From an uncultured Clostridia bacterium (lineage in GTDB: Bacteria; Bacillota; Clostridia; Oscillospirales; UBA644): DNA of 14,782 nucleotides. The stretch lies in NCBI GenBank assembly GCA_904502105.1, contig CAJGDF010000013.1, forward strand, positions 1-14,782, written 5' to 3'. Positions 1 through 6,666 of this stretch are shown in pieces (within the stretch, counting starts at the first letter, position 1; each line of letters opens with the position of its first letter). The notes beneath the pieces are model-generated. The model was not told the DNA's origin. It made no database searches and saw nothing but the letters and a program-made list of their open reading frames with translations. A program made the position numbers and the translations under genes.

Positions 1-627
1 AGAATAGCACTCACAAAAGGCAGACTTGAAAAGAAAACCATTGAGCTTTTTGAAAAGAACGGCGTTGACTGTTCTTCTCTCATAAACAAGGGCCGCAAGC
101 TTGTATTTCCTCTTAACGGTGGTCAGTTTGAGGTTATGCTCGTTAAGAGCCGTGACGTTATAACATACGTTGAACACGGTGTCTGCGACCTCGGCATAGT
201 CGGAAGCGACACAATAACAGAATACGGTTCATCTCTTTACGAGCTTGCTGATCTCGGCTTCGGCAAATGCAGAATGGCACTCGCCGGAAGCGCAAAATAT
301 AAAAACGATCCTGAAAATTTCTTTGGCGGTTATTCAAAGAAGGTTCTTGCAACAAAATTTGTAAACGCCGCAAGAAGATATGCCGCAGAAAAGAAAGTAG
401 ACGTTGAAATAGTAACGATCGAGGGCTCCGTTGAGCTTGCACCGATCCTCGGACTTGCTGACGGTATAGTTGATATTGTTGAAACAGGAGACACACTCCG
501 AGAAAACGGCCTTGAAATAATCGAGGACATCTTCCCTGTATCGGCAAGAATAGTTGCAAACATAGCAGCAACAAAATTACGCAAAAAAGAAATCGATGAA
601 ATGTTATCAGGCGTATTGAAAGTATAA
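1..627 (+). CDS. hisG: ATP phosphoribosyltransferase, short form (5' partial)
   Basis: This enzyme catalyses the first step of histidine synthesis, joining ATP and PRPP to give phosphoribosyl-ATP in the cytoplasm. The reading frame is open from base 1 and begins RIALTKGRL, so only the start codon and a few residues are missing. The 208 visible residues match the short HisG form, which lacks the C-terminal ACT-like regulatory domain. Family motifs are GIVGSDTITEYG, EGSVELAPILGLADG, and the PRPP-binding loop DIVETGDTLRENGL. Short HisG proteins are normally active only in a complex with HisZ, a HisRS-like regulatory subunit; hisZ is not in the window and would be expected upstream. hisD follows after 23 bases. 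Identity is secure; the true start is not visible. Confidence 0.95.
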   Translation, partial: RIALTKGRLEKKTIELFEKNGVDCSSLINKGRKLVFPLNGGQFEVMLVKSRDVITYVEHGVCDLGIVGSDTITEYGSSLYELADLGFGKCRMALAGSAKYKNDPENFFGGYSKKVLATKFVNAARRYAAEKKVDVEIVTIEGSVELAPILGLADGIVDIVETGDTLRENGLEIIEDIFPVSARIVANIAATKLRKKEIDEMLSGVLKV

Positions 628-650
628 AACAGACAGATAGGGTTAAAAAA

Positions 651-1928
651 ATGCTGAAAAGATATTATGAAAACGATCTTTCCGCTTTCTTTTCTCAGCT
701 TGACGAGAAAAGAAATGTAACAGAGGCGGACGTTGCAAAAATAGTTTCCGATATAATAAACGATGTAAAACTCGGCGGAGATGCGTCATTAAGAAAATAC
801 ACAGAAAAATTCGACGGTGTATCCCTTGAAAATTTTGAAGTTTCAAAAGAAAAGCCCATGGAGGCGCTCGAGAGATCCAGAATCAAAGATCCCCTTATCG
901 CAGCCGCAAAAAATATCAGAACATACCATGAGCATCAGCTTGCAGACGGATTTAAAATCGAATCCGAAAACGGCTGCGCTATCGGCAGAAGAGTTTTACC
1001 GTTAAAAAGAGTCGGTGTATATGTTCCCGGCGGCAAGGCGGCTTACCCGTCATCTGTTTTAATGAACGCCATTCCCGCAAAGGTTGCAGGCGTTGATGAA
1101 ATAATAATGGTTACCCCTCCCCCGAAAAACGAGGATGAAAACACAGATATCCTTGCAGCTGCGGCAGTTGCAGGTGTTGACAGAATATTTTATTGCGGCG
1201 GTGCTCAGGCTCTCGCGGCACTCGCATACGGAACAGAAAGTGTGCCGAAGGTTGATAAAATAGTCGGTCCCGGCAATATATTCGTTGCAACAGCAAAGAA
1301 GCTTTTGTTCGGAACGGTTGATATCGACATGATCGCGGGCCCGTCTGAAATATGTGTTATAGCAGACGAAAATGCACCCGACAGATTTGTTGCGGCAGAC
1401 CTTCTCTCTCAGGCAGAACATGATGAGCTTGCATCTTCGATTCTCGTTTGCTTCTCTGAAGAAAAAGCAAAAAGGGTTGAAGAAGAGCTTAAAAAGCAGA
1501 TTGCTATGCTTCCCCGTTCCGAGATCATTTTGAAATCTCTCGAAAACAACGGAGCCGTGCTTATCTGTAAAGATATGGACAGTGCACTTGATGCCGCAAA
1601 CAAGATTGCTTCCGAGCATCTTGAGCTTTGTGTTGAAGATCCGTTCAAATATCTCGACAAAGTAAGAAATGCAGGTTCTGTTTTCCTCGGATACTATTCA
1701 CCCGAACCCTTGGGAGATTATTATGCGGGTCCGAACCACGTTCTGCCCACATCGGGAACAGCGAGATTTTTCTCTCCTCTTTCCGTTGAAAGCTTTACAA
1801 AAACAAGCTCATTTATATATTACACACAGTCTGCACTTTCTGCAGCAGCTCCCGACATCACCGCAATAGCAAAAGCAGAAAGACTTATGGCTCATGCAAA
1901 TGCCATTGAAGTAAGGGACGCTAATTAG
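651..1928 (+). CDS. hisD: Histidinol dehydrogenase
   Basis: It catalyses the last two steps of the pathway, the NAD-dependent four-electron oxidation of L-histidinol to L-histidine. The 425-residue length is normal. Zinc ligands expected from the E. coli enzyme are in place: Q254 and H257 (LLSQAEHD), D356 (LGDYYAGPNH) and H415 (RLMAHANA). The catalytic Glu-His pair is E322/H323 in SEHLEL. Other family blocks are VGVYVPGGKAAYPSSVLMNA (about residues 121-140) and VGPGN (205-209). The ribosome binding site is weak (AGGG about 10 bases before the ATG). A 69-base gap to hisC follows, the largest gap inside the histidine operon. Confidence 0.97.
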   Translation: MLKRYYENDLSAFFSQLDEKRNVTEADVAKIVSDIINDVKLGGDASLRKYTEKFDGVSLENFEVSKEKPMEALERSRIKDPLIAAAKNIRTYHEHQLADGFKIESENGCAIGRRVLPLKRVGVYVPGGKAAYPSSVLMNAIPAKVAGVDEIIMVTPPPKNEDENTDILAAAAVAGVDRIFYCGGAQALAALAYGTESVPKVDKIVGPGNIFVATAKKLLFGTVDIDMIAGPSEICVIADENAPDRFVAADLLSQAEHDELASSILVCFSEEKAKRVEEELKKQIAMLPRSEIILKSLENNGAVLICKDMDSALDAANKIASEHLELCVEDPFKYLDKVRNAGSVFLGYYSPEPLGDYYAGPNHVLPTSGTARFFSPLSVESFTKTSSFIYYTQSALSAAAPDITAIAKAERLMAHANAIEVRDAN

Positions 1929-1977
1929 GTTTTGCGGTTTTGATTTTAAAAAAGCCATAAGCCCGAAAAGAAAGGAA

Positions 1978-1996
1978 GCTTTCGTTAAACGAAAGC
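1978..1996 (+). promoter_or_regulatory. Perfect hairpin between the hisC ribosome binding site and start codon
   Basis: GCTTTCG (1978-1984) and CGAAAGC (1990-1996) form a perfect 7-bp stem with a 5-base loop TTAAA. The purine-rich AAAGGAA (1971-1977) lies directly 5' of it and the hisC ATG (1998) one base 3' of it. The linear distance from Shine-Dalgarno to ATG is about 20 bases, too long for normal initiation; folding the hairpin brings the two sites close together. No U-tract follows, so it is not a terminator. A role in setting or tuning hisC initiation is inference. Confidence 0.5.
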
Positions 1997-1997
1997 A

Positions 1998-3074
1998 ATG
2001 GTTAACAATATGGTTTTCGGAAAAAAACTGAACGGTGCAGAAGAATATATCCCGTTCAAATATGAGCCCGGAATGATACGTCTTGATGCTAACGAAAGTT
2101 ATGCGGATATGCCCGACGAAATGAAAAACAAGGTTCTCGCGGAGATAAATGCGCAGGCGTTCAACAGATATCCGGACCCTGCATCCACCGCACTGTGTAA
2201 GGCTTTTGCGGATTATTACGGCATTTTCACATCAAACGTTGTTGCGGGAAACGGAAGCGACGAGCTGATTTCGATAATATTTTCTGCCCTTTTACCGAAG
2301 CATTCAAAGGTTCTGATCCTTACCCCCGATTTTTCCATGTATAAGATATATGCAAACCTTTACGAACAAAGTGTTTGCACCGTTGAAAAAGATAAAGATC
2401 TGAATATAACCGCGCAGGCTGTTATTGATGCGGCAAAAAAGAACAGTGTTGACTTTATTATTTTCTCAAATCCCTGCAACCCCACCGGTCAGGGAATGCC
2501 GGCAAGTGAGGTCGAAAAAATCGTTTCCTCCGCAAGCTGTGCAGTATGTGTTGATGAAGCATACATGGAATTCTGGGCAGAAAACGAAACGGTTATGCCT
2601 CTTATAAATAAATACGAAAACCTTTTGATATTAAAAACATGCTCAAAAGCATTCGGCATGGCAGGCTTCAGACTCGGTTTTGTTGTGGCAAACGAAAACA
2701 TTATTTCAATGTTCAGAAAAGCAAAAAGCCCATACAATGTAAACTCTCTTTCTCAGGCAGCGGGTCTTGCGGCACTCAAAAACAAAGAATACCTCAAGAA
2801 TATGACTGCCCAGATAATATCAAGAAAAGAAAAGCTTTACAATGCGCTCAAAGAGCTCGAATCCCCCGTTTTCCGTGTTTTTGACACGAAAACGAATTTC
2901 GTGACCGTTCAGACCCCGATGGCAAAAGAGCTTTATTCATATCTTGTTAAAAATAATATTATAGTACGTTATTCTGCCCCTGATTTTCTGCGTATAACAG
3001 CAGGCACGAGAGGCGAAAACGATCAGTTGATAAATAAATTGGAGGCGGCGCTCGGTGAGACAAGAATTCATTAA
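1998..3074 (+). CDS. hisC: Histidinol-phosphate aminotransferase
   Basis: A PLP-dependent class I/II aminotransferase that converts imidazole-acetol phosphate plus glutamate to histidinol phosphate. The 358-residue length is typical. Visible motifs are NPCNPTG (158-164), VDEAYMEF with D186 contacting the PLP ring nitrogen, the Schiff-base lysine K217 in SKAFG, R225 for the PLP phosphate, and R332 (LRITAGT) for the substrate carboxylate. HisC-type enzymes can also transaminate aromatic keto acids, which is relevant because the downstream operon makes phenylpyruvate and 4-hydroxyphenylpyruvate but contains no aromatic aminotransferase; that dual role is inference. The start at 1998 lies beyond a hairpin; a second ATG at 2010 (residue 5) is a plausible alternative. 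The 3' end overlaps hisB by 20 bases. Confidence 0.95.
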   Translation: MVNNMVFGKKLNGAEEYIPFKYEPGMIRLDANESYADMPDEMKNKVLAEINAQAFNRYPDPASTALCKAFADYYGIFTSNVVAGNGSDELISIIFSALLPKHSKVLILTPDFSMYKIYANLYEQSVCTVEKDKDLNITAQAVIDAAKKNSVDFIIFSNPCNPTGQGMPASEVEKIVSSASCAVCVDEAYMEFWAENETVMPLINKYENLLILKTCSKAFGMAGFRLGFVVANENIISMFRKAKSPYNVNSLSQAAGLAALKNKEYLKNMTAQIISRKEKLYNALKELESPVFRVFDTKTNFVTVQTPMAKELYSYLVKNNIIVRYSAPDFLRITAGTRGENDQLINKLEAALGETRIH

Positions 3075-3636
3075 CAGACAAACTGCTGAAACTCGCATAT
3101 CTATCAATCTTTCTCTTGACGGAACAGGTTCCTTTGACGGCTCTTCCGGTATTGGATTTTTCGACCATATGTTAAATTCCTTCGCGGTGCACGGCGGTTT
3201 CGATATTGTTTTGAGCGCAAAGGGCGATTTAAATGTTGACTGTCACCATACCATTGAGGATATTGGCATCGTTTTAGGCAAAGCATTCAACGGTGCACTC
3301 GGTGACAAACGCGGCATTGCACGCTTCGGAAGCTCAGCTATTCCTATGGACGAAGCCCTCGCGCGTGCGGTCGTTGATATTTCAGGAAGACCTTACCTTG
3401 TTTTTGATGCAAAGTTTGAAGAGGAAAGAGTCGGCGAATTTGACACATGTATGACCGAAGAATTCTTCCGAGCATTTGCTTTTAATGCGGGAATGACGCT
3501 TCATATGTCCCTGCTTTACGGAAAGAATTCTCATCACTGCATTGAGGCGCTTTTCAAAGCAGCAGCCCATGCTCTTAAAAATGCCGTAAAGATCGAGGGT
3601 GACACAATTCTCAGCGCAAAGGACGTTCTCGAATGA
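3055..3636 (+). CDS. hisB: Imidazoleglycerol-phosphate dehydratase
   Basis: It dehydrates imidazole-glycerol phosphate to imidazole-acetol phosphate with a manganese centre. At 193 residues it is the monofunctional form, without the N-terminal histidinol-phosphatase domain of the enterobacterial protein. Metal-binding motifs are FFDHML (H38), CHHTIED (H64, H65, E68) and SHHCIE (H160, H161, E164). The start is GTG at 3055, chosen because GGAGG (3041-3045) lies 9 bases upstream and the N-terminus then matches family length. It begins inside hisC, and its stop overlaps the hisH start in an ATGA. Confidence 0.96.
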   Translation: MRQEFINRQTAETRISINLSLDGTGSFDGSSGIGFFDHMLNSFAVHGGFDIVLSAKGDLNVDCHHTIEDIGIVLGKAFNGALGDKRGIARFGSSAIPMDEALARAVVDISGRPYLVFDAKFEEERVGEFDTCMTEEFFRAFAFNAGMTLHMSLLYGKNSHHCIEALFKAAAHALKNAVKIEGDTILSAKDVLE

Positions 3637-4268
3637 AATTAGCAATAATAGATTACGGTGCAGGAAATCTCCGCTCTGTCGTAAAAGCTTTTAACTATAT
3701 AGGTGAGGATTGTGTTGTAACATCAGACCGAGACACGATCCATTCCTGTTCAGGTATAGTTTTACCGGGTGTCGGAGCATTCAGAGAAGCTGTAAACAAG
3801 CTTGAAGCGAAAGGTCTTGTTGATATATTAAAAAAAGAAGCGAATGACGGAAAAGCACTTTTCGGTATATGTCTCGGTATGCAGCTTCTTTTTGAACAAA
3901 GCTATGAATTCGGTCAGACCGACGGACTCGGATTTATAAAAGGCTCTGTTGAAAAAATAGATACAAACGGTCAGGACCTCAAGATACCCCATATCGGTTG
4001 GAATACGCTTAAATTTAATGAAAGATCCAATCTTTTCAACGGTATAGAAGATAATTCATACGTTTATTTTGTTCACTCTTTTGCTGCAAAAACAGACAGT
4101 AAAAATGTTACCGCATACACGGACTACGGTTCTGCTGTAGTTGCGGCGGCAGAGAATAAAAATGTATGCGGAACACAGTTCCACCCGGAAAAGAGCGGCG
4201 AGGTCGGTTTAAAAATATTAAAAAATTTCTGTAATACGGTGCGTCATGATAATTTTACCTGCAATTGA
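3633..4268 (+). CDS. hisH: Imidazole glycerol phosphate synthase, glutaminase subunit
   Basis: A class I glutamine amidotransferase subunit that hydrolyses glutamine and passes ammonia to HisF. The Cys-His-Glu triad is intact: C80 in GICLGMQ, H184 and E186 in QFHPEKSG. The oxyanion strand PGVGAF (45-50) is present, as is the IPHIGWN block (118-124). Length 211 is slightly above the usual 200 or so because the C-terminus extends into the hisA start, giving a 23-base overlap. AAAGGA (3618-3623) is the ribosome binding site, and the ATG overlaps the hisB stop in ATGA. Its partner HisF lies two genes downstream. Confidence 0.96.
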   Translation: MKLAIIDYGAGNLRSVVKAFNYIGEDCVVTSDRDTIHSCSGIVLPGVGAFREAVNKLEAKGLVDILKKEANDGKALFGICLGMQLLFEQSYEFGQTDGLGFIKGSVEKIDTNGQDLKIPHIGWNTLKFNERSNLFNGIEDNSYVYFVHSFAAKTDSKNVTAYTDYGSAVVAAAENKNVCGTQFHPEKSGEVGLKILKNFCNTVRHDNFTCN

Positions 4269-4962
4269 TATAAAAGACGGTCAGTGCGTCCGTCTGCTTC
4301 GCGGAGAGTTCGGAACAGTACATAAGGTTGCCGAAAGCCCTAAAAAATCCGCTGAAAACTTCATATCCGCAAACGCGGAATTTATGCACGTTGTTGACCT
4401 TGACGGTGCACTCGAAAAGAAACCTGTCAACCACGAAACTGTAAAGCAGATCATTGATCTCGGTACCCCTGTAGAAATCGGCGGAGGTATTCGCTCGGAA
4501 AAAGATTTTGAAATGTATGCCGAGCTTGGTGCAAAGAGAATAATTCTCGGCTCTGTTGCACTCACAAATAAAGATCTTGTTAAAAGATGTGCGGAAAAGT
4601 ATCCCGAGCTTACGGCTGTCGGAATAGATGCAAAAGACGGATTTGTTTCAACAGAGGGTTGGCTTGAGCAAGGCACCGTCAGATTTACAGATCTTGCAAA
4701 AGAGATGGAAGCTATCGGTGTAAAGTATGTTATCTTTACAGATATTTCGCGTGACGGCACTCTCGGCGGACCTAATCTCGAACAGCTTTCAGAGCTTAAA
4801 AATGCTGTAAAAATGAACATTATTGCTTCGGGTGGCATGAGAGACATAGGAGATGTTAAGGCATGTAAAGAATTAGGCCTTTACGGAGCTATATGCGGAA
4901 AATCTCTTTATGCGGGAACACTCGATCTCAAGGAGGCAATAGAATGCTCGCAAAAAGAATAA
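4246..4962 (+). CDS. hisA: ProFAR isomerase (HisA)
   Basis: A TIM-barrel isomerase performing the Amadori rearrangement of ProFAR to PRFAR, the substrate of HisH-HisF. The start [12 protein letters not shown] carries the general base D8, and VGIDAKDG carries the general acid D128. Phosphate-binding loops are IGGGIR (78-83) and IASGGM (192-197). T165 in FTDISRDGT matches a conserved active-site threonine. Length 238 is normal. It starts 23 bases inside hisH with only a weak GGTG upstream, so expression probably depends on coupling. The C-terminus overlaps hisF by 19 bases. Although homologous to HisF, the W in EGWLEQG (139) supports HisA. Confidence 0.95.
   Translation: MIILPAIDIKDGQCVRLLRGEFGTVHKVAESPKKSAENFISANAEFMHVVDLDGALEKKPVNHETVKQIIDLGTPVEIGGGIRSEKDFEMYAELGAKRIILGSVALTNKDLVKRCAEKYPELTAVGIDAKDGFVSTEGWLEQGTVRFTDLAKEMEAIGVKYVIFTDISRDGTLGGPNLEQLSELKNAVKMNIIASGGMRDIGDVKACKELGLYGAICGKSLYAGTLDLKEAIECSQKE
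4931..4936 (+). promoter_or_regulatory. Ribosome binding site fixing the hisF start
   Basis: AGGAGG lies 7 bases before the ATG at 4944, inside the hisA coding sequence. The frame is open further upstream (to an ATG at 4893), but the conserved HisF N-terminus begins exactly at 4944, so this site decides the start. Confidence 0.9.
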
Positions 4963-5747
4963 TTCCGTGCCTTGATATAAAAGACGGCAAAGTTGTTAAG
5001 GGAACAAACTTCGTTGGTCTTCGAGATGTTGGTGACCCCGTAGAAATCGCAAGAAGATATAACGAACAGGGCGCCGACGAGATAGTTTTTCTCGACATAA
5101 CCGCATCTCACGAAAACAGAGGCACACTTCTTGACGTCATAGAAAGAACCGCAAGCGAGGTATTTTTACCTGTAACAGTCGGCGGCGGCATCAGAACAAC
5201 GGATGACATACGTGAAATTCTCAGAGTCGGTGCAGACAAAATTTCGGTAAACTCCGCAGCTGTTAAAGACAAAAGCCTTATTTCGAAAGCAGCGGATATG
5301 TTCGGCTCGCAGTGCGTAGTTGTTGCGATAGACGTTAAACGAATTCCGTCAAAAGAAAATTATAACGGTGTTTTCCCGACAGATTTCGGAACATCGCCGG
5401 AAGATTTTCATGTTGTTATCCATGGCGGACGAACAGACACCGGAATAAACGCGATCGAATGGGCAAAAGAAGTTGAGAAGCTCGGTGCGGGAGAAATACT
5501 GCTGACATCGATGGACACAGACGGCGTTAAAAAAGGATTCGACCTCGAAATAACAAAGATCATTTCGGACGCTGTATCCATTCCCGTTATTGCATCGGGC
5601 GGCTGCGGCTCTCTCAACGACTTTTACGATGTTTTTGCTCAGACAGATGCATCGGCGGCACTTGCGGCATCGCTTTTCCATTTTGGAGAATTATCCGTGC
5701 CGCAGGTTAAAAACTATCTTAAAGAAAAGGGTATACCTGCAAGATGA
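4944..5747 (+). CDS. hisF: Imidazole glycerol phosphate synthase, cyclase subunit
   Basis: The cyclase half of the HisH-HisF complex converts PRFAR plus ammonia to imidazole-glycerol phosphate and AICAR. The start [20 protein letters not shown] gives catalytic D11; the second catalytic residue is D130 in VVVAIDVKR. Phosphate loops GGGIR (80-84) and ASGGCGS (217-223) are present. At 267 residues it is about 14 longer than the usual 253 or so. The extra residues sit just after D130, between VKR and the conserved HGGR (160-163), where most HisF proteins have a short turn. The reading frame is unbroken, so the insertion is real coding sequence. The stop overlaps the hisI start in ATGA. Confidence 0.95.
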   Translation: MLAKRIIPCLDIKDGKVVKGTNFVGLRDVGDPVEIARRYNEQGADEIVFLDITASHENRGTLLDVIERTASEVFLPVTVGGGIRTTDDIREILRVGADKISVNSAAVKDKSLISKAADMFGSQCVVVAIDVKRIPSKENYNGVFPTDFGTSPEDFHVVIHGGRTDTGINAIEWAKEVEKLGAGEILLTSMDTDGVKKGFDLEITKIISDAVSIPVIASGGCGSLNDFYDVFAQTDASAALAASLFHFGELSVPQVKNYLKEKGIPAR

Positions 5748-6070
5748 ACTGGGAAGACAAAATTTTCGACGGCAGAGAACTCGTTCCTGCAATAATAACA
5801 GACTGCAAAAACGGCGAAGTTCTTATGCTTGCATACATGAACAGAGAATCTTTTCTCAAAACACTTGAAACGGGCAAGACATGGTTCTTCTCCCGCTCCC
5901 GCCAGTCACTTTGGAACAAAGGCGAGACAAGCGGTCATTTTCAATATGTAAAATCAATCAAATGCGATTGCGATAACGATACTATTCTTATTTCTGTTGA
6001 ACAGATAGGACCTGCATGCCACACAGGCTCACGCAGCTGCTTCTTCAACACGATTCTGGAGGAAAAATGA
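5744..6070 (+). CDS. hisI: Phosphoribosyl-AMP cyclohydrolase
   Basis: A zinc enzyme that opens the purine ring of phosphoribosyl-AMP. The 108-residue protein is the stand-alone cyclohydrolase, not a HisIE fusion. Motifs are [19 protein letters not shown] (47-65), the acidic metal site CDCDND (74-79), and the zinc cysteines C92 (PACHTG) and C99 (SRSCFF), with C76 as a likely third ligand. It overlaps hisF by 4 bases and hisE by 4 bases. The ribosome binding site is poor, with GGG about 12 bases upstream, so it probably relies on coupling to hisF. Confidence 0.96.
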   Translation: MNWEDKIFDGRELVPAIITDCKNGEVLMLAYMNRESFLKTLETGKTWFFSRSRQSLWNKGETSGHFQYVKSIKCDCDNDTILISVEQIGPACHTGSRSCFFNTILEEK

Positions 6071-6417
6071 AAGATACATTCAGCGAACTTTACGAAGTTG
6101 TAATGTCAAGAAAAGAAGAAAAACAGGAAGGTTCCTATACCTGCTACCTTTTCGAAAAGGGACTTGACAAAATATTAAAAAAAGTCGGTGAGGAATGCTC
6201 CGAAACAATTATTGCGGCAAAGAACGCGGATATGTTCAAGGACGATGCCGACAAAAAGAACGATCTCGTCGGTGAGATAAGCGACCTTTATTACCACATT
6301 GCAGTTATGATGGCACAGGTTGGCGTAACCCCCGAAGATGTTAATGCAGAGCTCGAAAAGAGATCTCTCAAAACCGGAAATCTCAAGAAATTCCATACAA
6401 CGGATAAAAATACCTGA
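6067..6417 (+). CDS. hisE: Phosphoribosyl-ATP pyrophosphohydrolase
   Basis: A MazG-like all-alpha pyrophosphohydrolase that removes pyrophosphate from phosphoribosyl-ATP, the second step of the pathway. Length 116 is slightly above the usual 90-110. Family signatures are [15 protein letters not shown] (metal-binding EExxE) and [11 protein letters not shown] (ExxD). The start at 6067 is chosen because GGAGG (6058-6062) lies 4 bases upstream and ATGA overlaps the hisI stop; the longer open frame from 6016 has no matching N-terminus. It is the last gene of the histidine operon. Its 3' end takes part in an inverted repeat with the downstream promoter. Confidence 0.94.
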   Translation: MKDTFSELYEVVMSRKEEKQEGSYTCYLFEKGLDKILKKVGEECSETIIAAKNADMFKDDADKKNDLVGEISDLYYHIAVMMAQVGVTPEDVNAELEKRSLKTGNLKKFHTTDKNT

Positions 6418-6453
6418 TTGTGTCAAAATTATAAAATCAAGATTTCAGGTATT
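6409..6453. repeat. 9-bp perfect inverted repeat joining the hisE end to the aromatic promoter
   Basis: AATACCTGA (6409-6417) is the exact reverse complement of TCAGGTATT (6445-6453), with a 27-base AT-rich loop. The left arm includes the hisE stop codon and the right arm overlaps the first two bases of the -35 box. No T-tract follows, so it is a poor terminator. It may be chance in AT-rich DNA or a protein site; function unknown. Confidence 0.4.
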
Positions 6454-6480
6454 GACAACACAAAAATTTTGTGCTATATT
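6452..6480 (+). promoter_or_regulatory. Sigma-A type promoter of the aromatic operon
   Basis: A consensus -35 TTGACA (6452-6457) and a -10 TATATT (6475-6480) are separated by exactly 17 bases. Transcription would start near 6486-6488, leaving a short 5' untranslated region before the leader peptide's AAGGAG (6497-6502). The position fits a promoter driving the leader and the eight aromatic genes. Prediction from consensus only. Confidence 0.85.
6459..6473. promoter_or_regulatory. Candidate operator: 15-bp palindrome in the promoter spacer
   Basis: CACAAAA-A-TTTTGTG has perfect 7-base arms around one central base (6466), and it sits in the middle of the -35/-10 spacer. A bound dimeric repressor here would block RNA polymerase. 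AT-rich palindromes can arise by chance, so the operator role is inference and no regulator can be named. Confidence 0.4.
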
Positions 6481-6510
6481 TGATGCATAATTATTCAAGG
6501 AGAAAGTGTA

Positions 6511-6621
6511 ATGAACAGAGCACTCAAAGCAGCTGAATATTTTTACTTTGGTTTTGCATTTTATTTTAGCAAAGCTTTTTTGTGTTTGGCTGAAAAAGGT
6601 GTTACGGGTTCTGAGCGCTAA
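6511..6621 (+). CDS. Phe/Tyr-rich leader peptide (attenuator peptide)
   Basis: A 36-codon ORF with a good ribosome binding site (AAGGAG, 6497-6502, 8 bases before ATG) directly downstream of the promoter. Residues 10-23 read YFYFGFAFYFSKAF: six Phe (all TTT) and three Tyr within 14 codons, with no Trp anywhere. It ends at TAA 6619-6621, about 30 bases before a terminator. This is the classic composition and position of a leader peptide whose translation measures charged tRNA-Phe and tRNA-Tyr: stalling in the aromatic run would expose the antiterminator. The peptide itself probably has no function. Its codons overlap the first RNA hairpin (6565-6594), as expected for ribosome-mediated attenuation. 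Not similar in sequence to any specific leader I can name. Confidence 0.88.
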   Translation: MNRALKAAEYFYFGFAFYFSKAFLCLAEKGVTGSER

Positions 6622-6666
6622 GCTCCGTATTCAATTCGTATATTATCTGCCTCACAGCTGAACACG
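6565..6666 (+). promoter_or_regulatory. Attenuator: alternative 1:2 and 2:3 RNA pairings
   Basis: Two mutually exclusive structures can be read. The 1:2 hairpin pairs TTTAGCAAA (6565-6573) with TTTGGCTGAA (6585-6594), leaving one bulged G; its 5' arm contains Phe codon 19. The antiterminator (2:3) pairs TGTGTTTGGCTG (6581-6592) with CAGCTGAACACG (6655-6666), 12 continuous pairs including three G-U wobbles. Segment 2 is shared, and segment 3 covers the last four bases of the terminator's left arm, its whole loop and one base of its right arm. A ribosome stalled at codons 11-19 would mask segment 1, free segment 2, and block the terminator. A smaller hairpin, TACGGG (6603-6608) with CTCCGTA (6624-6629 paired), lies between with the leader stop codon in its loop. 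Confidence 0.82.

Noticed and set aside
1059..1619. 186-codon antisense ORF inside hisD
   Set aside because: No recognisable domain, cysteine-rich shadow composition, and complete overlap with a strongly conserved gene. Other antisense ORFs in the window are rejected for the same reason.
1929..1997. Missing small gene or promoter in the hisD-hisC gap
   Set aside because: It is too short for a gene, and no paired -35/-10 consensus is convincing; only the hairpin at 1978-1996 stands out.
4893..4943. N-terminal extension of HisF from the ATG at 4893
   Set aside because: The extra 17 residues do not match the family, lie within hisA, and a perfect AGGAGG precedes the ATG at 4944.
6016..6066. 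Longer HisE starting at 6016
   Set aside because: The extra residues are a shifted reading of the HisI C-terminus; the GGAGG and ATGA overlap support 6067.
6409..6453. Intrinsic terminator for the histidine operon
   Set aside because: The stem is 9 bp with a 27-base loop and only two G-C pairs at its core, and it is not followed by a T-tract.
6511..6621. Trp attenuator or TRAP/anti-TRAP type control
   Set aside because: There is no Trp codon in the leader, no series of GAG/UAG repeats upstream, and no trp gene downstream.
6580..6657. Alternative antiterminator pairing TTGTG...GGC (6580-6590) with GCCTCACAG (6649-6657)
   Set aside because: It gives only 5+3 pairs around an internal loop; the continuous 12-pair alternative (6581-6592 with 6655-6666) is clearly better.
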